Below are positions 1 through 6,725 of a DNA stretch of 8,253 nt, one piece after another. Every line of letters begins with the position of its first letter. The first letter of the stretch is position 1. Below the pieces are notes generated by a model, which worked only from the letters and a program-made list of their open reading frames with translations, was not told the DNA's origin and ran no database searches. A program made the translations under genes and the position numbers. The stretch is from Fidelibacterota bacterium (lineage in GTDB: Bacteria; Fidelibacterota; Marinisomatia; SCGC-AAA003-L08; D37C17): the NCBI GenBank assembly GCA_018671635.1, contig JABHHG010000154.1, forward strand, positions 1 to 8,253, given 5' to 3'.

Positions 1-222
1 ATCATTAATTATTACACTATGTACAAAAATTGCAGGTTGAGTATATTGGGTTTGCTTTAGCGTTTCATCTGGACCTTCAAAGGCAATATTAGAAAGATCA
101 TACCCTAAAATATTATTGGCTTGTTCAAAGCGATCTTTTGCAAATTGAAAATCATCGAAGAGATCTTTTGCCATCCCCACAAATTGTGAGCCTTGTCCAG
201 GGAATAAGAATGCTTGATTCAT
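1..222 (-). CDS. fabD: Malonyl-CoA:ACP transacylase, N-terminal part (gene runs off the left edge)
   Basis: FabD moves the malonyl group from malonyl-CoA to acyl carrier protein, supplying the extender unit for cytoplasmic type II fatty acid synthesis. Only the first 74 codons are in the window. The translation begins MNQAFLFPGQGSQFVGMAKD, with the family's N-terminal FPGQGSQ motif at residues 7-13, and near the edge has the conserved stretch QTQYTQPAIF (residues 57-66). The catalytic serine in the GHSLGE motif, expected around residue 90, lies beyond the edge. The start follows the fabH stop with no spacer (TAG then ATG), and a weak GGAT sits about 7 bases upstream, inside fabH, so translation is probably coupled to fabH. 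The position after plsX and fabH is the common bacterial order. The identification is firm; the completeness of the gene cannot be judged. Confidence 0.93.
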   Translation of the reverse strand, partial: MNQAFLFPGQGSQFVGMAKDLFDDFQFAKDRFEQANNILGYDLSNIAFEGPDETLKQTQYTQPAIFVHSVIIND

Positions 223-1224
223 CTAGCTATCCATTCCCCATTTAATATATGTGGCACCCCATGTAAATCCAGCACCAAAAGAGGCAAGAATTAAGTTGTC
301 CCCTTTTTTCAATCGTTTAGTTTCAACAGCTTCTACGATTCCAATAGGAATCGTCCCTGCAGTTGTATTGGCATATTTACTAATATTAATTAATACTTTT
401 TCATCGGGGAGGCCTAATCGTTTGGCGGCAGCATCAATGATGCGTTTATTGGCTTGATGGGGGATAAATAAGTCAATATCATCATTGGTTAAATTATTTC
501 TAGATGCTACTTCATAAGAGATATCAGCCATTCCTTTTACAGCAAACTTATATACGGTTCTGCCATCTTGTTGAATATAATGCATTTTTTTATCAACGGT
601 TTCGTGACTGGCTCTATGTAAACTACCTCCCGCAGGCATTTTAAGATAATCACCACCGCCACCATCAACTCGCATAATGGCATCAATTACACCATATTCT
701 TCTGAGGGTTCAAGGAGTACTGCTCCAGCACCATCACCGAAAAGAATACACGTATTTCTATCTTCATAATCCAAAATAGAGCTCATTGTATCTACACCAA
801 CAATAAGGACCTTTTCACATTGGCCAGATTCAATGAGTGCAGAGCCTGATTGAAGGGCAAAAATGAATCCAGAACATGCAGCAGAGAGATCATATCCCCA
901 CGCATTCGTGGCACCAATACGATGTTGGATTAACGCAGCACAAGATGGGAAAAGCATATCTGGAGTAACGGTACCCACAATAATTGCATCAATTTCAGTA
1001 GGATCTAAATTACGTGAATCTAAAATTTGTTGGATGGCATTGACAGACATCTCTACGGATGCCTCACCTTTATCTACAATTCGTCGCTCTTGTATGCCCG
1101 TACGCGTACGAATCCATTCATCATTTGTGTCCACCATTTTTTCAAGGTCGGCATTTGTGAGAATATTTTTAGGGAGATATTTCCCTACAGCAGTTATGTT
1201 TGCGTTACGCAGTTTGGGTTTCAT
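223..1224 (-). CDS. fabH: Beta-ketoacyl-ACP synthase III (FabH)
   Basis: FabH starts fatty acid chains by condensing an acyl-CoA primer, usually acetyl-CoA, with malonyl-ACP to give acetoacetyl-ACP. From the Met chosen here the protein has 333 residues, within the usual range. The Cys-His-Asn catalytic triad is visible: Cys117 in SAACSGF, His256 in IPHQANKR and Asn286 in KYANTTAGT. The C-terminal SFGAGFTWG (315-323) is also typical, as is the N-terminal pattern ITAVGKYLPKNILTN (10-24). An in-frame Met 20 codons upstream (start at 1284) would give 353 residues and an 80-bp overlap with plsX. Its extra sequence has no family resemblance, so I prefer 1224, which overlaps plsX by 20 bp. No strong Shine-Dalgarno precedes either start, which suggests translational coupling to plsX. 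Primer preference (acetyl or branched) cannot be read from the sequence. Confidence 0.95.
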   Translation of the reverse strand: MKPKLRNANITAVGKYLPKNILTNADLEKMVDTNDEWIRTRTGIQERRIVDKGEASVEMSVNAIQQILDSRNLDPTEIDAIIVGTVTPDMLFPSCAALIQHRIGATNAWGYDLSAACSGFIFALQSGSALIESGQCEKVLIVGVDTMSSILDYEDRNTCILFGDGAGAVLLEPSEEYGVIDAIMRVDGGGGDYLKMPAGGSLHRASHETVDKKMHYIQQDGRTVYKFAVKGMADISYEVASRNNLTNDDIDLFIPHQANKRIIDAAAKRLGLPDEKVLINISKYANTTAGTIPIGIVEAVETKRLKKGDNLILASFGAGFTWGATYIKWGMDS

Positions 1225-2242
1225 TAACGGTTGTATTTTCTTCGAATATATCCATGTGTTTTGACATTCTGTCTGCAATTTCATTAATTAGATTTGCGTC
1301 ATGGAATTTTTTCACAGCAATAATTGCATTTTTAATAGATCGTTTGGATGAGGAGCCATGGCATTTCATCACAATACCATTGATCCCTAATAAAGGAGTT
1401 CCACCATGTTCTTCATAATCATATTTTGTTTTCAAGTTTCCAAGAATTGGCATAAATTGTGATACATCTGTTCCATTGTCTGAAAGGCTATCCTTCAAAA
1501 ATTCAGTAATATTTTTAAATAATCCTTCTGTAAGTTTTAAAATAATATTACCGGTAAAGCCATCACAAACGATAACATCAACATCACCATTAAGAAAGTA
1601 TCGAGATTCAATATTGCCTACAAAATTCTCAATATGACCTTTTAAAAGGGGATAGGCAGAACGAGAAAGTTCATTTCCCTTACCTTCTTCAGAACCAATA
1701 TTGATGAGAGCAACACGTGGTGATTTTACATTTTCTTGTACTTCAAGATATGCACTTGCCATCAATGCAAATTGTACAAGGTGTTGTGGTTTTACATCTG
1801 CATTTGCACCAGCATCACAGAGTATAACACCACCTTTTTCAGTGGGAATAAATGGTGCTAATGCGGGTCTGCGAATTCCACTAATTTTACCCAGCATGAA
1901 AAGAGAACTTGCCAATAATGCACCTGTATTCCCTGCACTAATGGCAGCATCAGCGTCACCATTTTTAATGAGATCAATGCATCTAACTAATGAGGAATCT
2001 GGTTTGGTTCTAAATATTCGTGATGGTTTTTCATCCATCTCAACCACTTCAGTGGTATGAATAATTTGAATATTATCAGCGAATTGAGGATATTTAGAAA
2101 TAGCTTTCTCGATAGTTGGCTTATCACCAACCAATAAAAGCTGAGTTGCGGAATCTTTGGTTTCCTCTATATAAGAGAATGCACCTTCAATGTTAGAAAA
2201 AGGTGCAAGATCTCCGCCCATAACATCTAAGGCGATTTTCAT
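1205..2242 (-). CDS. plsX: Phosphate acyltransferase PlsX
   Basis: PlsX is a peripheral membrane enzyme that converts acyl-ACP and phosphate to acyl-phosphate, the acyl donor for PlsY in phospholipid synthesis. The 345-residue length is normal. It begins MKIALDVMGGDLAP, the family's hallmark start. Further conserved blocks are SAGNTGALL (102-110), DAGAN (143-147), NIGSEEGKGN (181-190), VCDGFTGNI (225-233), PLLGINGI (283-290) and CHGSS (294-298). The C-terminal tail after about residue 330 is acidic and variable. The start lies 11 bp after the rpmF stop, and the bases just upstream (GTACTAAAAAT) show no Shine-Dalgarno, unlike several neighbours, so initiation may rely on ribosomes finishing rpmF. 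The 3' end overlaps fabH by 20 bp. Identification is very secure. Confidence 0.97.
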   Translation of the reverse strand: MKIALDVMGGDLAPFSNIEGAFSYIEETKDSATQLLLVGDKPTIEKAISKYPQFADNIQIIHTTEVVEMDEKPSRIFRTKPDSSLVRCIDLIKNGDADAAISAGNTGALLASSLFMLGKISGIRRPALAPFIPTEKGGVILCDAGANADVKPQHLVQFALMASAYLEVQENVKSPRVALINIGSEEGKGNELSRSAYPLLKGHIENFVGNIESRYFLNGDVDVIVCDGFTGNIILKLTEGLFKNITEFLKDSLSDNGTDVSQFMPILGNLKTKYDYEEHGGTPLLGINGIVMKCHGSSSKRSIKNAIIAVKKFHDANLINEIADRMSKHMDIFEENTTVNETQTA

Positions 2243-2253
2243 ATTTTTAGTAC

Positions 2254-2436
2254 TTAAACGCCTTGAGCGGAAATTACAGGGGTCCCTTTATAATACCCGC
2301 AGTTTGCACATGCGCGGTAGGGTAATTTTTGATGGTTGCATTGTGAACATTTAGCAGTTTGTGGCGAAGCACATTTCCAATGCGTACGTCTTTTTCTGCT
2401 TCTTTGTTTCGAATGTCTTCTCTTTGGTACAGCCAT
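2254..2436 (-). CDS. rpmF: 50S ribosomal protein L32
   Basis: L32 is a small zinc-ribbon protein of the large ribosomal subunit. The 60-residue product begins MAVPKRRHSKQRSRKRR, the typical highly basic N-terminus of the family, and ends shortly after GYYKG. The zinc ligands are a CxxC pair at Cys30/Cys33 and a second at Cys43/Cys46, so this is the zinc-binding (C+) form; an additional Cys22 is present. A good Shine-Dalgarno (AGAAGG, 2443-2448) lies 6 bases before the ATG. The gene follows the only sizeable gap in the window and leads directly into plsX, the familiar rpmF-plsX-fabH order. That arrangement ties ribosome production to lipid synthesis in many bacteria. Confidence 0.97.
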   Translation of the reverse strand: MAVPKRRHSKQRSRKRRTHWKCASPQTAKCSQCNHQKLPYRACANCGYYKGTPVISAQGV

Positions 2437-2524
2437 TACTTACCTTCTTTGTTAAATAGTAGATTAAAATGCAGTATGTAATTTAAATATTTATTCTATC
2501 TCAAACCAAATTAAATGAATAGGA
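2437..2524 (-). promoter_or_regulatory. AT-rich gap before rpmF, candidate internal promoter
   Basis: This 88-bp spacer is the only gap longer than 14 bp in the window, so it is the most likely site for an internal promoter driving rpmF-plsX-fabH-fabD. On the minus strand a TTGAGA (2499-2504) matches the -35 consensus at five of six positions. An 18-base spacer leads to TACATA (2475-2480), a poor -10 matching at only three positions. An alternative -10 is TAGAAT (2493-2498), which lacks a good -35. Two overlapping 8-bp AT palindromes, ATTTAAAT (2481-2488) and AAATATTT (2485-2492), sit between them. I see no GC-rich hairpin with a T-run, so there is no sign of a terminator for the upstream genes. 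The gap is certain; its function is inference. Confidence 0.3.
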
Positions 2525-3232
2525 TTAATTTTCATCAATTCTATCTACCCAAACAGAGCTTCCACGTAAACCTTCTATCTGTTTTTTTACTTTATTTGCT
2601 ATGTCAATATCAGAAAAGTTACCTACACGAACACGCCACCAATACGCATTTTTATTCTCTATAAACACACGTTGTGTATAGGCATCAATACCATGTTTAG
2701 TTAATGAAAGTTGGTCTTTTCGTGCTTCTTCAAGACTGGGCCATGCAGCAACTTGAATGGTGAAATGTCGATTATCAACAGACTTCTTTTTAACTTGAAC
2801 TTCTGTGGTAGTAGTTGTTGATGGTAGATTTACTTTCTCTGCTTCAACTTTTTTTGAAATAGGCTCATCAATTTGCTCTTCAGTTATTGTAGATTCTATA
2901 GGTGTTGGTTCGATTGGTTCTTCTGCAATTAAAAGAAAGGATTCTTCTCCCAACACATCACCTAACATATTCTCAACCACTAATGAAATTGAATATTCAC
3001 CCGGGGTGTCTGGCGTAAACAACATAATGTCATCATTGATGATCCACTTTGAATCATTGCCTTTCGGCCCCTTTGGTGGTGTCCACATAAAACGAAGTTC
3101 TTCAGCCGTCTCCCAGCTTTGTGCAGATTGTACTTTTTGTGTCTTATTTACATCAACAATCTTAGGTTCAGACTTCGAACCGCATGCCGTTATAAGAAGA
3201 GAAACGGTGATGAGTAATGCTTTAAATCCCAT
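2525..3232 (-). CDS. SPOR-domain lipoprotein with a predicted Ig/PKD-like N-terminal region
   Basis: A 235-residue envelope protein with no family name I can give. Residues 1-17 form a lipoprotein signal: positive Lys4, a hydrophobic core, and a lipobox LITAC ending in Cys17. Gly18-Ser19 follow, with no Asp at +2, which by the E. coli rule favours the outer membrane. Residues about 30-103 look beta-rich and include a FTPDTPGEYSISLVVEN stretch (72-88) like PKD or other Ig-like folds. Residues 104-150 are a low-complexity Glu/Pro/Thr linker with five threonines (139-143), then KKK. Residues about 155-233 match a SPOR domain: FTIQVAAWPSLEEAR at its start and WWRVRVGNFSD (198-208) in the middle. 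SPOR domains bind denuded peptidoglycan glycan strands, often at the division site. AAGGA (3239-3243) overlaps the ndk stop and serves as the Shine-Dalgarno. The SPOR assignment is strong; the Ig-like fold and division role are inference. Confidence 0.85.
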   Translation of the reverse strand: MGFKALLITVSLLITACGSKSEPKIVDVNKTQKVQSAQSWETAEELRFMWTPPKGPKGNDSKWIINDDIMLFTPDTPGEYSISLVVENMLGDVLGEESFLLIAEEPIEPTPIESTITEEQIDEPISKKVEAEKVNLPSTTTTTEVQVKKKSVDNRHFTIQVAAWPSLEEARKDQLSLTKHGIDAYTQRVFIENKNAYWWRVRVGNFSDIDIANKVKKQIEGLRGSSVWVDRIDEN

Positions 3233-3241
3233 TATATTTCC

Positions 3242-3667
3242 TTAGTTGTTAGCGATAAGTTCAGTATCTGGGAAGAAAAATGCAATTTCTTTTTGTGCAT
3301 TCTCATCAGAATCTGAACCATGAACTGCATTTTCACCAATGCTGGTTGCAAATAATCGACGGATAGTACCTTCTGCAGCCTCTTCAGGATTAGTTGCACC
3401 AATAGTCTCTCTCCATGCAGGCACAGCATTATCTTTTTCTAATGCTAATACCATACACTGCCCAGAAGACATAAACTCAGTCAACTCACCAAAGAATGGT
3501 CTTTCTGCGTGAACGCCATAAAAACCTTCTGCTTGGGCCAATGTCATTTTGATTAATCTTGCTGATAGTACATTGAATCCAGCTTTTAGAATGTGGTCAA
3601 AAATTAATCCAGTATTATTATTTTTTACTGCATCGGGTTTAATAATTGCAAATGTTCTATTTGTCAT
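3242..3667 (-). CDS. ndk: Nucleoside diphosphate kinase
   Basis: NDK moves the gamma-phosphate between nucleoside triphosphates and diphosphates through a phosphohistidine, keeping NTP and dNTP pools balanced. The 141-residue length is typical. The N-terminal TFAIIKPDAV motif (5-14) holds the conserved Lys10. The active-site signature NAVHGSDS (113-120) carries the catalytic His116. The segments FYGVHAERPFF (49-59) and ATNPEEAAEGTIR (91-103) are also family-typical. The start is supported by a good Shine-Dalgarno (AAGGAAAG, 3671-3678) in the 14-bp spacer after sucD. Placement directly after succinyl-CoA synthetase is functionally sensible, because NDK can equilibrate the ATP or GTP made there. 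Nothing looks unusual in the protein itself. Confidence 0.97.
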   Translation of the reverse strand: MTNRTFAIIKPDAVKNNNTGLIFDHILKAGFNVLSARLIKMTLAQAEGFYGVHAERPFFGELTEFMSSGQCMVLALEKDNAVPAWRETIGATNPEEAAEGTIRRLFATSIGENAVHGSDSDENAQKEIAFFFPDTELIANN

Positions 3668-3681
3668 TTTCTTTCCTTAAG

Positions 3682-4578
3682 TTAAGCAATAGCTTCTGTT
3701 TGTTGTACAAGCGCGGCCTTCATTTTTTGGCCAATTTCTGCTACGGATTCGCATACGTCAATTCCGCATTCTTTCATAATTCTCATTTTCGCTTCAGCAG
3801 TATCATCCCCACCTGAAACAATGGCACCAGCATGTCCCATACGTCGTCCCGGAGGTGCCGTTTGTCCTGCAATAAAACCAACGATTGGTTTAGTTACATT
3901 TTCTTTAGCCCATCGAGCTGCTTCAATTTCCATTGGGCCACCAATCTCGCCAATTAAAACAATACCTTCAGTCTCAGGGTCGGCCTCAAATAATTCTAAT
4001 GCGTCACGCATATCGGTACCAATTATAGGGTCACCACCAATTCCAAGTGCAGTGGTTTGTCCCATGCCATTGCTGACCAATTGGCCAATAGCTTCGTAGG
4101 TGAGTGTCCCTGATTTAGAGATGACACCAATATTTCCTTTTTTGCAGATGAATCCAGGCATGATGCCTAATTTGCATTCATCAACGGTAATGATTCCAGG
4201 GCAATTAGGTCCAATTAAACGTGTACCATTTTCATCAATAACCCGTTTAACTTTCACCATATCTTGAACCGGAATACCTTCGGTAATACAAACAATAAGG
4301 TCCATGCCAGCGTAGGATGCTTCAATTACAGCTTCAGCAGCAAATGGAGGTGGTACGAAAATAATTGATGTATCTGCCCCAGCTTCATTTTTTGCTTCTT
4401 CAACTGAATTGTAAACGGGTATTCTACCATCTAATGCGGTTTGCCCACCCTTTCCGGGAGTAACTCCGGCAACAATATTGGTTCCATAATCTAACATTTG
4501 TGTGGCGTGGAATGACCCTTCTGAACCGGTAATCCCTTGTACTACAACTCTTGAGTTTTTATTTACTAATATAGACAT
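3682..4578 (-). CDS. sucD: Succinyl-CoA synthetase (ADP-forming), alpha subunit
   Basis: SucD carries the CoA-binding domain and the phosphorylated histidine of succinyl-CoA synthetase, which with SucC interconverts succinyl-CoA, NDP and phosphate with succinate, CoA and NTP in the TCA cycle. Its 298 residues are close to the usual length. The CoA-binding Rossmann motif GITGSEGSFH is at 15-24, GPNCPG at 123-128, the SKSGTLTYE block at 154-162, GEIGG at 210-214, and the active-site GRRMGHAGAI (244-253) contains the catalytic phosphohistidine His249. A strong Shine-Dalgarno (AAGGAG, 4584-4589) overlaps the sucC stop codon and lies 5 bases before the ATG. Ndk follows after 14 bp. No missing key residues were noticed. 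Confidence 0.98.
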   Translation of the reverse strand: MSILVNKNSRVVVQGITGSEGSFHATQMLDYGTNIVAGVTPGKGGQTALDGRIPVYNSVEEAKNEAGADTSIIFVPPPFAAEAVIEASYAGMDLIVCITEGIPVQDMVKVKRVIDENGTRLIGPNCPGIITVDECKLGIMPGFICKKGNIGVISKSGTLTYEAIGQLVSNGMGQTTALGIGGDPIIGTDMRDALELFEADPETEGIVLIGEIGGPMEIEAARWAKENVTKPIVGFIAGQTAPPGRRMGHAGAIVSGGDDTAEAKMRIMKECGIDVCESVAEIGQKMKAALVQQTEAIA

Positions 4579-4587
4579 TTCTTCTCC

Positions 4588-5766
4588 TTAAATGGCCAAT
4601 GCGGCGTTAACAGCTTTAGTTGCAGCATCTTGAATACTATCAGCAGCAATAATTGCAACACCAGAATCGGCTAATATTTGCTTGGCTTCAATGGCATTTG
4701 TACCTTCTAATCGAACAATCACAGGTACATCTAAATTCAATTCTTTTACCGCTTGAACTACTCCATTTGCCACACGGTCACATCTTACAATACCACCGAA
4801 AATGTTGATGATAATGGCTTTTACATTTTCATCTTTCAAGATGATTTTGAATCCATTTTTTACCGTTTCAACATTGGCAGCACCACCAACATCTAAGAAA
4901 TTTGCCGGTTCACCACCTGCAAGTTTGATGATGTCCATAGTGGCCATGGCTAATCCAGCACCGTTTACCATACATCCAACATTACCATCAAGTTTGATAT
5001 AATTCAAATTGAATTGACTAGCCTCAAGTTCAGTAGGGTCTTCTTCAAAATTATCGCGCATTTCTGCAATTTCTTTTTGACGATACATAGCATTACCATC
5101 AAAATTAAATTTTGCATCCAAAGCAATGATTCTACCATCATCTGTAAGCACCAATGGATTTACCTCAACAATTGTGGCATCCGTTTCAGTATAACATTTA
5201 TACATATTTACGAACACTTTGCATGCTGTTTTAAATGCATCACCGGTTAAGCCTAACCCAAAAGCCAGTTTACGGGCTTGAAAAGATTTTATGCCAAGTA
5301 AGGGATCAACCCATTCTTTTACAATTTTATCAGGTGTTTCTTCCGCAACTTTTTCGATGTCCATTCCACCTTCGGTAGAAACCATAAAAACATCTTTACC
5401 AGTAGAGCGATCTAAAGTGATGGCAACATAAAATTCTTCTTCAATATCAAGGGCTTCAGTTATATATAATTTTCTCACCTTTTGTCCGTTGGGACCAGTT
5501 TGATGCGTGATAAGATCCATGCCTAAAATATTGGTGGCATTTTCTAATGCTGATTCTGGACTAGGGGAATATTTTACGCCGCCACCCATTCCGCGACCGC
5601 CTGCATGGATTTGGGCTTTCACCACAACCGCATCAGAATTGAAATCTTTTCTAACATTCTCAATAGTAGATGCTACTTGGGATAAGTCTTCAACCACGTA
5701 TCCATCTTGAATTGGCACATTGTACTTCTTAAGAAGTGCCTTGCCTTGATACTCATGTATTTTCAT
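4588..5766 (-). CDS. sucC: Succinyl-CoA synthetase (ADP-forming), beta subunit
   Basis: SucC is the nucleotide-binding ATP-grasp subunit that pairs with SucD. The 392-residue chain starts with the classic MKIHEYQGKALLKKY and has VVKAQIHAGGRGMGGGVK (48-65) in the ATP-grasp region. The metal and catalytic segment EVNPLVLTDDGRIIALDAKF (201-220) supplies Glu201, Asn203 and Asp217. MVNGAGLAMATMDI (266-279) and NIFGGIVRCD (321-330) mark the C-terminal ligase domain that contacts SucD. ATP or GTP preference cannot be called from sequence alone. The start codon overlaps the arcC stop as ATGA, and its Shine-Dalgarno (AAAGGA, 5772-5777) lies inside arcC, so the two are probably translationally coupled. 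It is unusual to see sucC joined this tightly to a carbamate kinase gene. Confidence 0.98.
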   Translation of the reverse strand: MKIHEYQGKALLKKYNVPIQDGYVVEDLSQVASTIENVRKDFNSDAVVVKAQIHAGGRGMGGGVKYSPSPESALENATNILGMDLITHQTGPNGQKVRKLYITEALDIEEEFYVAITLDRSTGKDVFMVSTEGGMDIEKVAEETPDKIVKEWVDPLLGIKSFQARKLAFGLGLTGDAFKTACKVFVNMYKCYTETDATIVEVNPLVLTDDGRIIALDAKFNFDGNAMYRQKEIAEMRDNFEEDPTELEASQFNLNYIKLDGNVGCMVNGAGLAMATMDIIKLAGGEPANFLDVGGAANVETVKNGFKIILKDENVKAIIINIFGGIVRCDRVANGVVQAVKELNLDVPVIVRLEGTNAIEAKQILADSGVAIIAADSIQDAATKAVNAALAI

Positions 5767-6725
5767 TCGTTTCCTTTATTGGTAATAATTGTTCCTGCAT
5801 TGCCATGAATAGCATCCTCAATTTTATCAAGTGAGGTAATAACTACTTTTTGGCCATGATATTTTAAAAAATAAATCCCGGCACGAATCTTGGGAGCCAT
5901 ACTGCCTTCGCCAAACTCCCCATTTTCAAGCCAAGTTTCCACTTCTGATGTTGTTGCATTGGTAATGGATTTCTGTTCTGGTGTATTGAAATTTAAATAG
6001 ATATTGTCAACATCGGTGACAATAAATAATTCTTCGGCTTTTAGAACTCGCCCCAATAAAGCTGCGGACATATCTTTATCGATGACCCCATCTAAACCAT
6101 TTAAGGATCCATCAGATTTATTAAATGCGGGAATTCCACCACCACCACCGGCAATAACAATGGTGCCGAATTCCACTAAATGTTTAATTGAGCGACCATT
6201 GAAAATGTATAATGGAGTGGGAGAAGGTACTACACGACGCCATTCTCCGGGTTCTTGCTCTTTTAGTTTCCAGCCATATTTTGACACCATCTTTTCGGCA
6301 TCTTCTGCAGAATATCGTTTTCCGATAAATTTGTTTGGATTGTCAATGGCAGAATCATTGCCATCCACTTTCATTTGAGAAATAAAAGTAACTACTTCAC
6401 GCTCGGTATCCTCGGCATATAATTCATTTTGTAATGATTGCTGAATCATATACCCAATTGCACCTTGAGTATTGGCTACTAAAACACCTAATGGAAGTGG
6501 TGGAATCACTGATTCGGTCATCTCTGTTTTTAAGAGTTCGGCTCCAACTTGCGGTCCGTTACCATGAGTGATGCAAATATTATAGCGTTTCTTTACGAAG
6601 CTCATGACACTTTTTAAGCTATCTCTGGTATGCTTAAATTGTTGCTCAATGGTTCCCGCTTCATTTTTGGGAGATATAGCGTTTCCACCAAGTGCAATAA
6701 TTACGGTTGGGTTCTGTCTACTCAT
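5763..6725 (-). CDS. arcC: Carbamate kinase
   Basis: Carbamate kinase transfers the phosphoryl group of carbamoyl phosphate to ADP, giving ATP plus carbamate, which breaks down to ammonia and CO2. It is the ATP-yielding last step of the arginine deiminase pathway. The 320-residue length and amino acid kinase fold fit: IALGGNAI (10-17), THGNGPQVG (53-61), NTQGAIGYMIQQ (85-96), IAGGGGGIPA (191-200), GVIDKDMSAALL (213-224, with Lys217), TDVDNIYLNF (237-246) and GSMAPKIRAG (274-283, with Lys279). The two lysines correspond to the phosphate-contacting lysines of the family. The start overlaps the arcA stop by 8 bp (ATGAGTAG), and the stop overlaps the sucC start by 4 bp. The enzyme is reversible in vitro, but pairing with arginine deiminase favours the ATP-forming direction. 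Confidence 0.96.
   Translation of the reverse strand: MSRQNPTVIIALGGNAISPKNEAGTIEQQFKHTRDSLKSVMSFVKKRYNICITHGNGPQVGAELLKTEMTESVIPPLPLGVLVANTQGAIGYMIQQSLQNELYAEDTEREVVTFISQMKVDGNDSAIDNPNKFIGKRYSAEDAEKMVSKYGWKLKEQEPGEWRRVVPSPTPLYIFNGRSIKHLVEFGTIVIAGGGGGIPAFNKSDGSLNGLDGVIDKDMSAALLGRVLKAEELFIVTDVDNIYLNFNTPEQKSITNATTSEVETWLENGEFGEGSMAPKIRAGIYFLKYHGQKVVITSLDKIEDAIHGNAGTIITNKGNE
5772..5777 (-). promoter_or_regulatory. sucC ribosome binding site inside the arcC coding region
   Basis: AAAGGA on the minus strand, 5 bases before the sucC ATG, lies within the last codons of arcC. It supports the annotated sucC start. Together with the ATGA overlap, it suggests that ribosomes ending arcC can restart on sucC. 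Confidence 0.7.

Noticed and set aside
863..1264. Plus-strand open frames of up to 133 codons opposite fabH
   Set aside because: They are antisense to strongly conserved FabH sequence, including the active-site cysteine region, with no ribosome binding site or family resemblance; chance frames.
2481..2492. AT palindromes as a transcription terminator
   Set aside because: The potential stem contains no GC pairs and is not followed by a T-run on the minus strand, so it would not make a stable terminator hairpin.
2805..3245. A 146-codon plus-strand open frame opposite the SPOR gene
   Set aside because: The minus-strand gene has a lipobox, a SPOR domain and a Shine-Dalgarno at its start. The antisense product is a Ser/Val-rich shadow of its Glu/Thr linker.
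3232..3429. A 65-codon minus-strand reading frame within ndk
   Set aside because: It lies in another frame wholly inside the conserved C-terminal half of ndk, including the catalytic histidine region, and resembles no family; it is a shadow.
6004..6378. A 124-codon plus-strand open frame with a run of prolines opposite arcC
   Set aside because: The proline run is the reverse complement of the conserved glycine-rich GGGGG loop of carbamate kinase, so it has no independent support.
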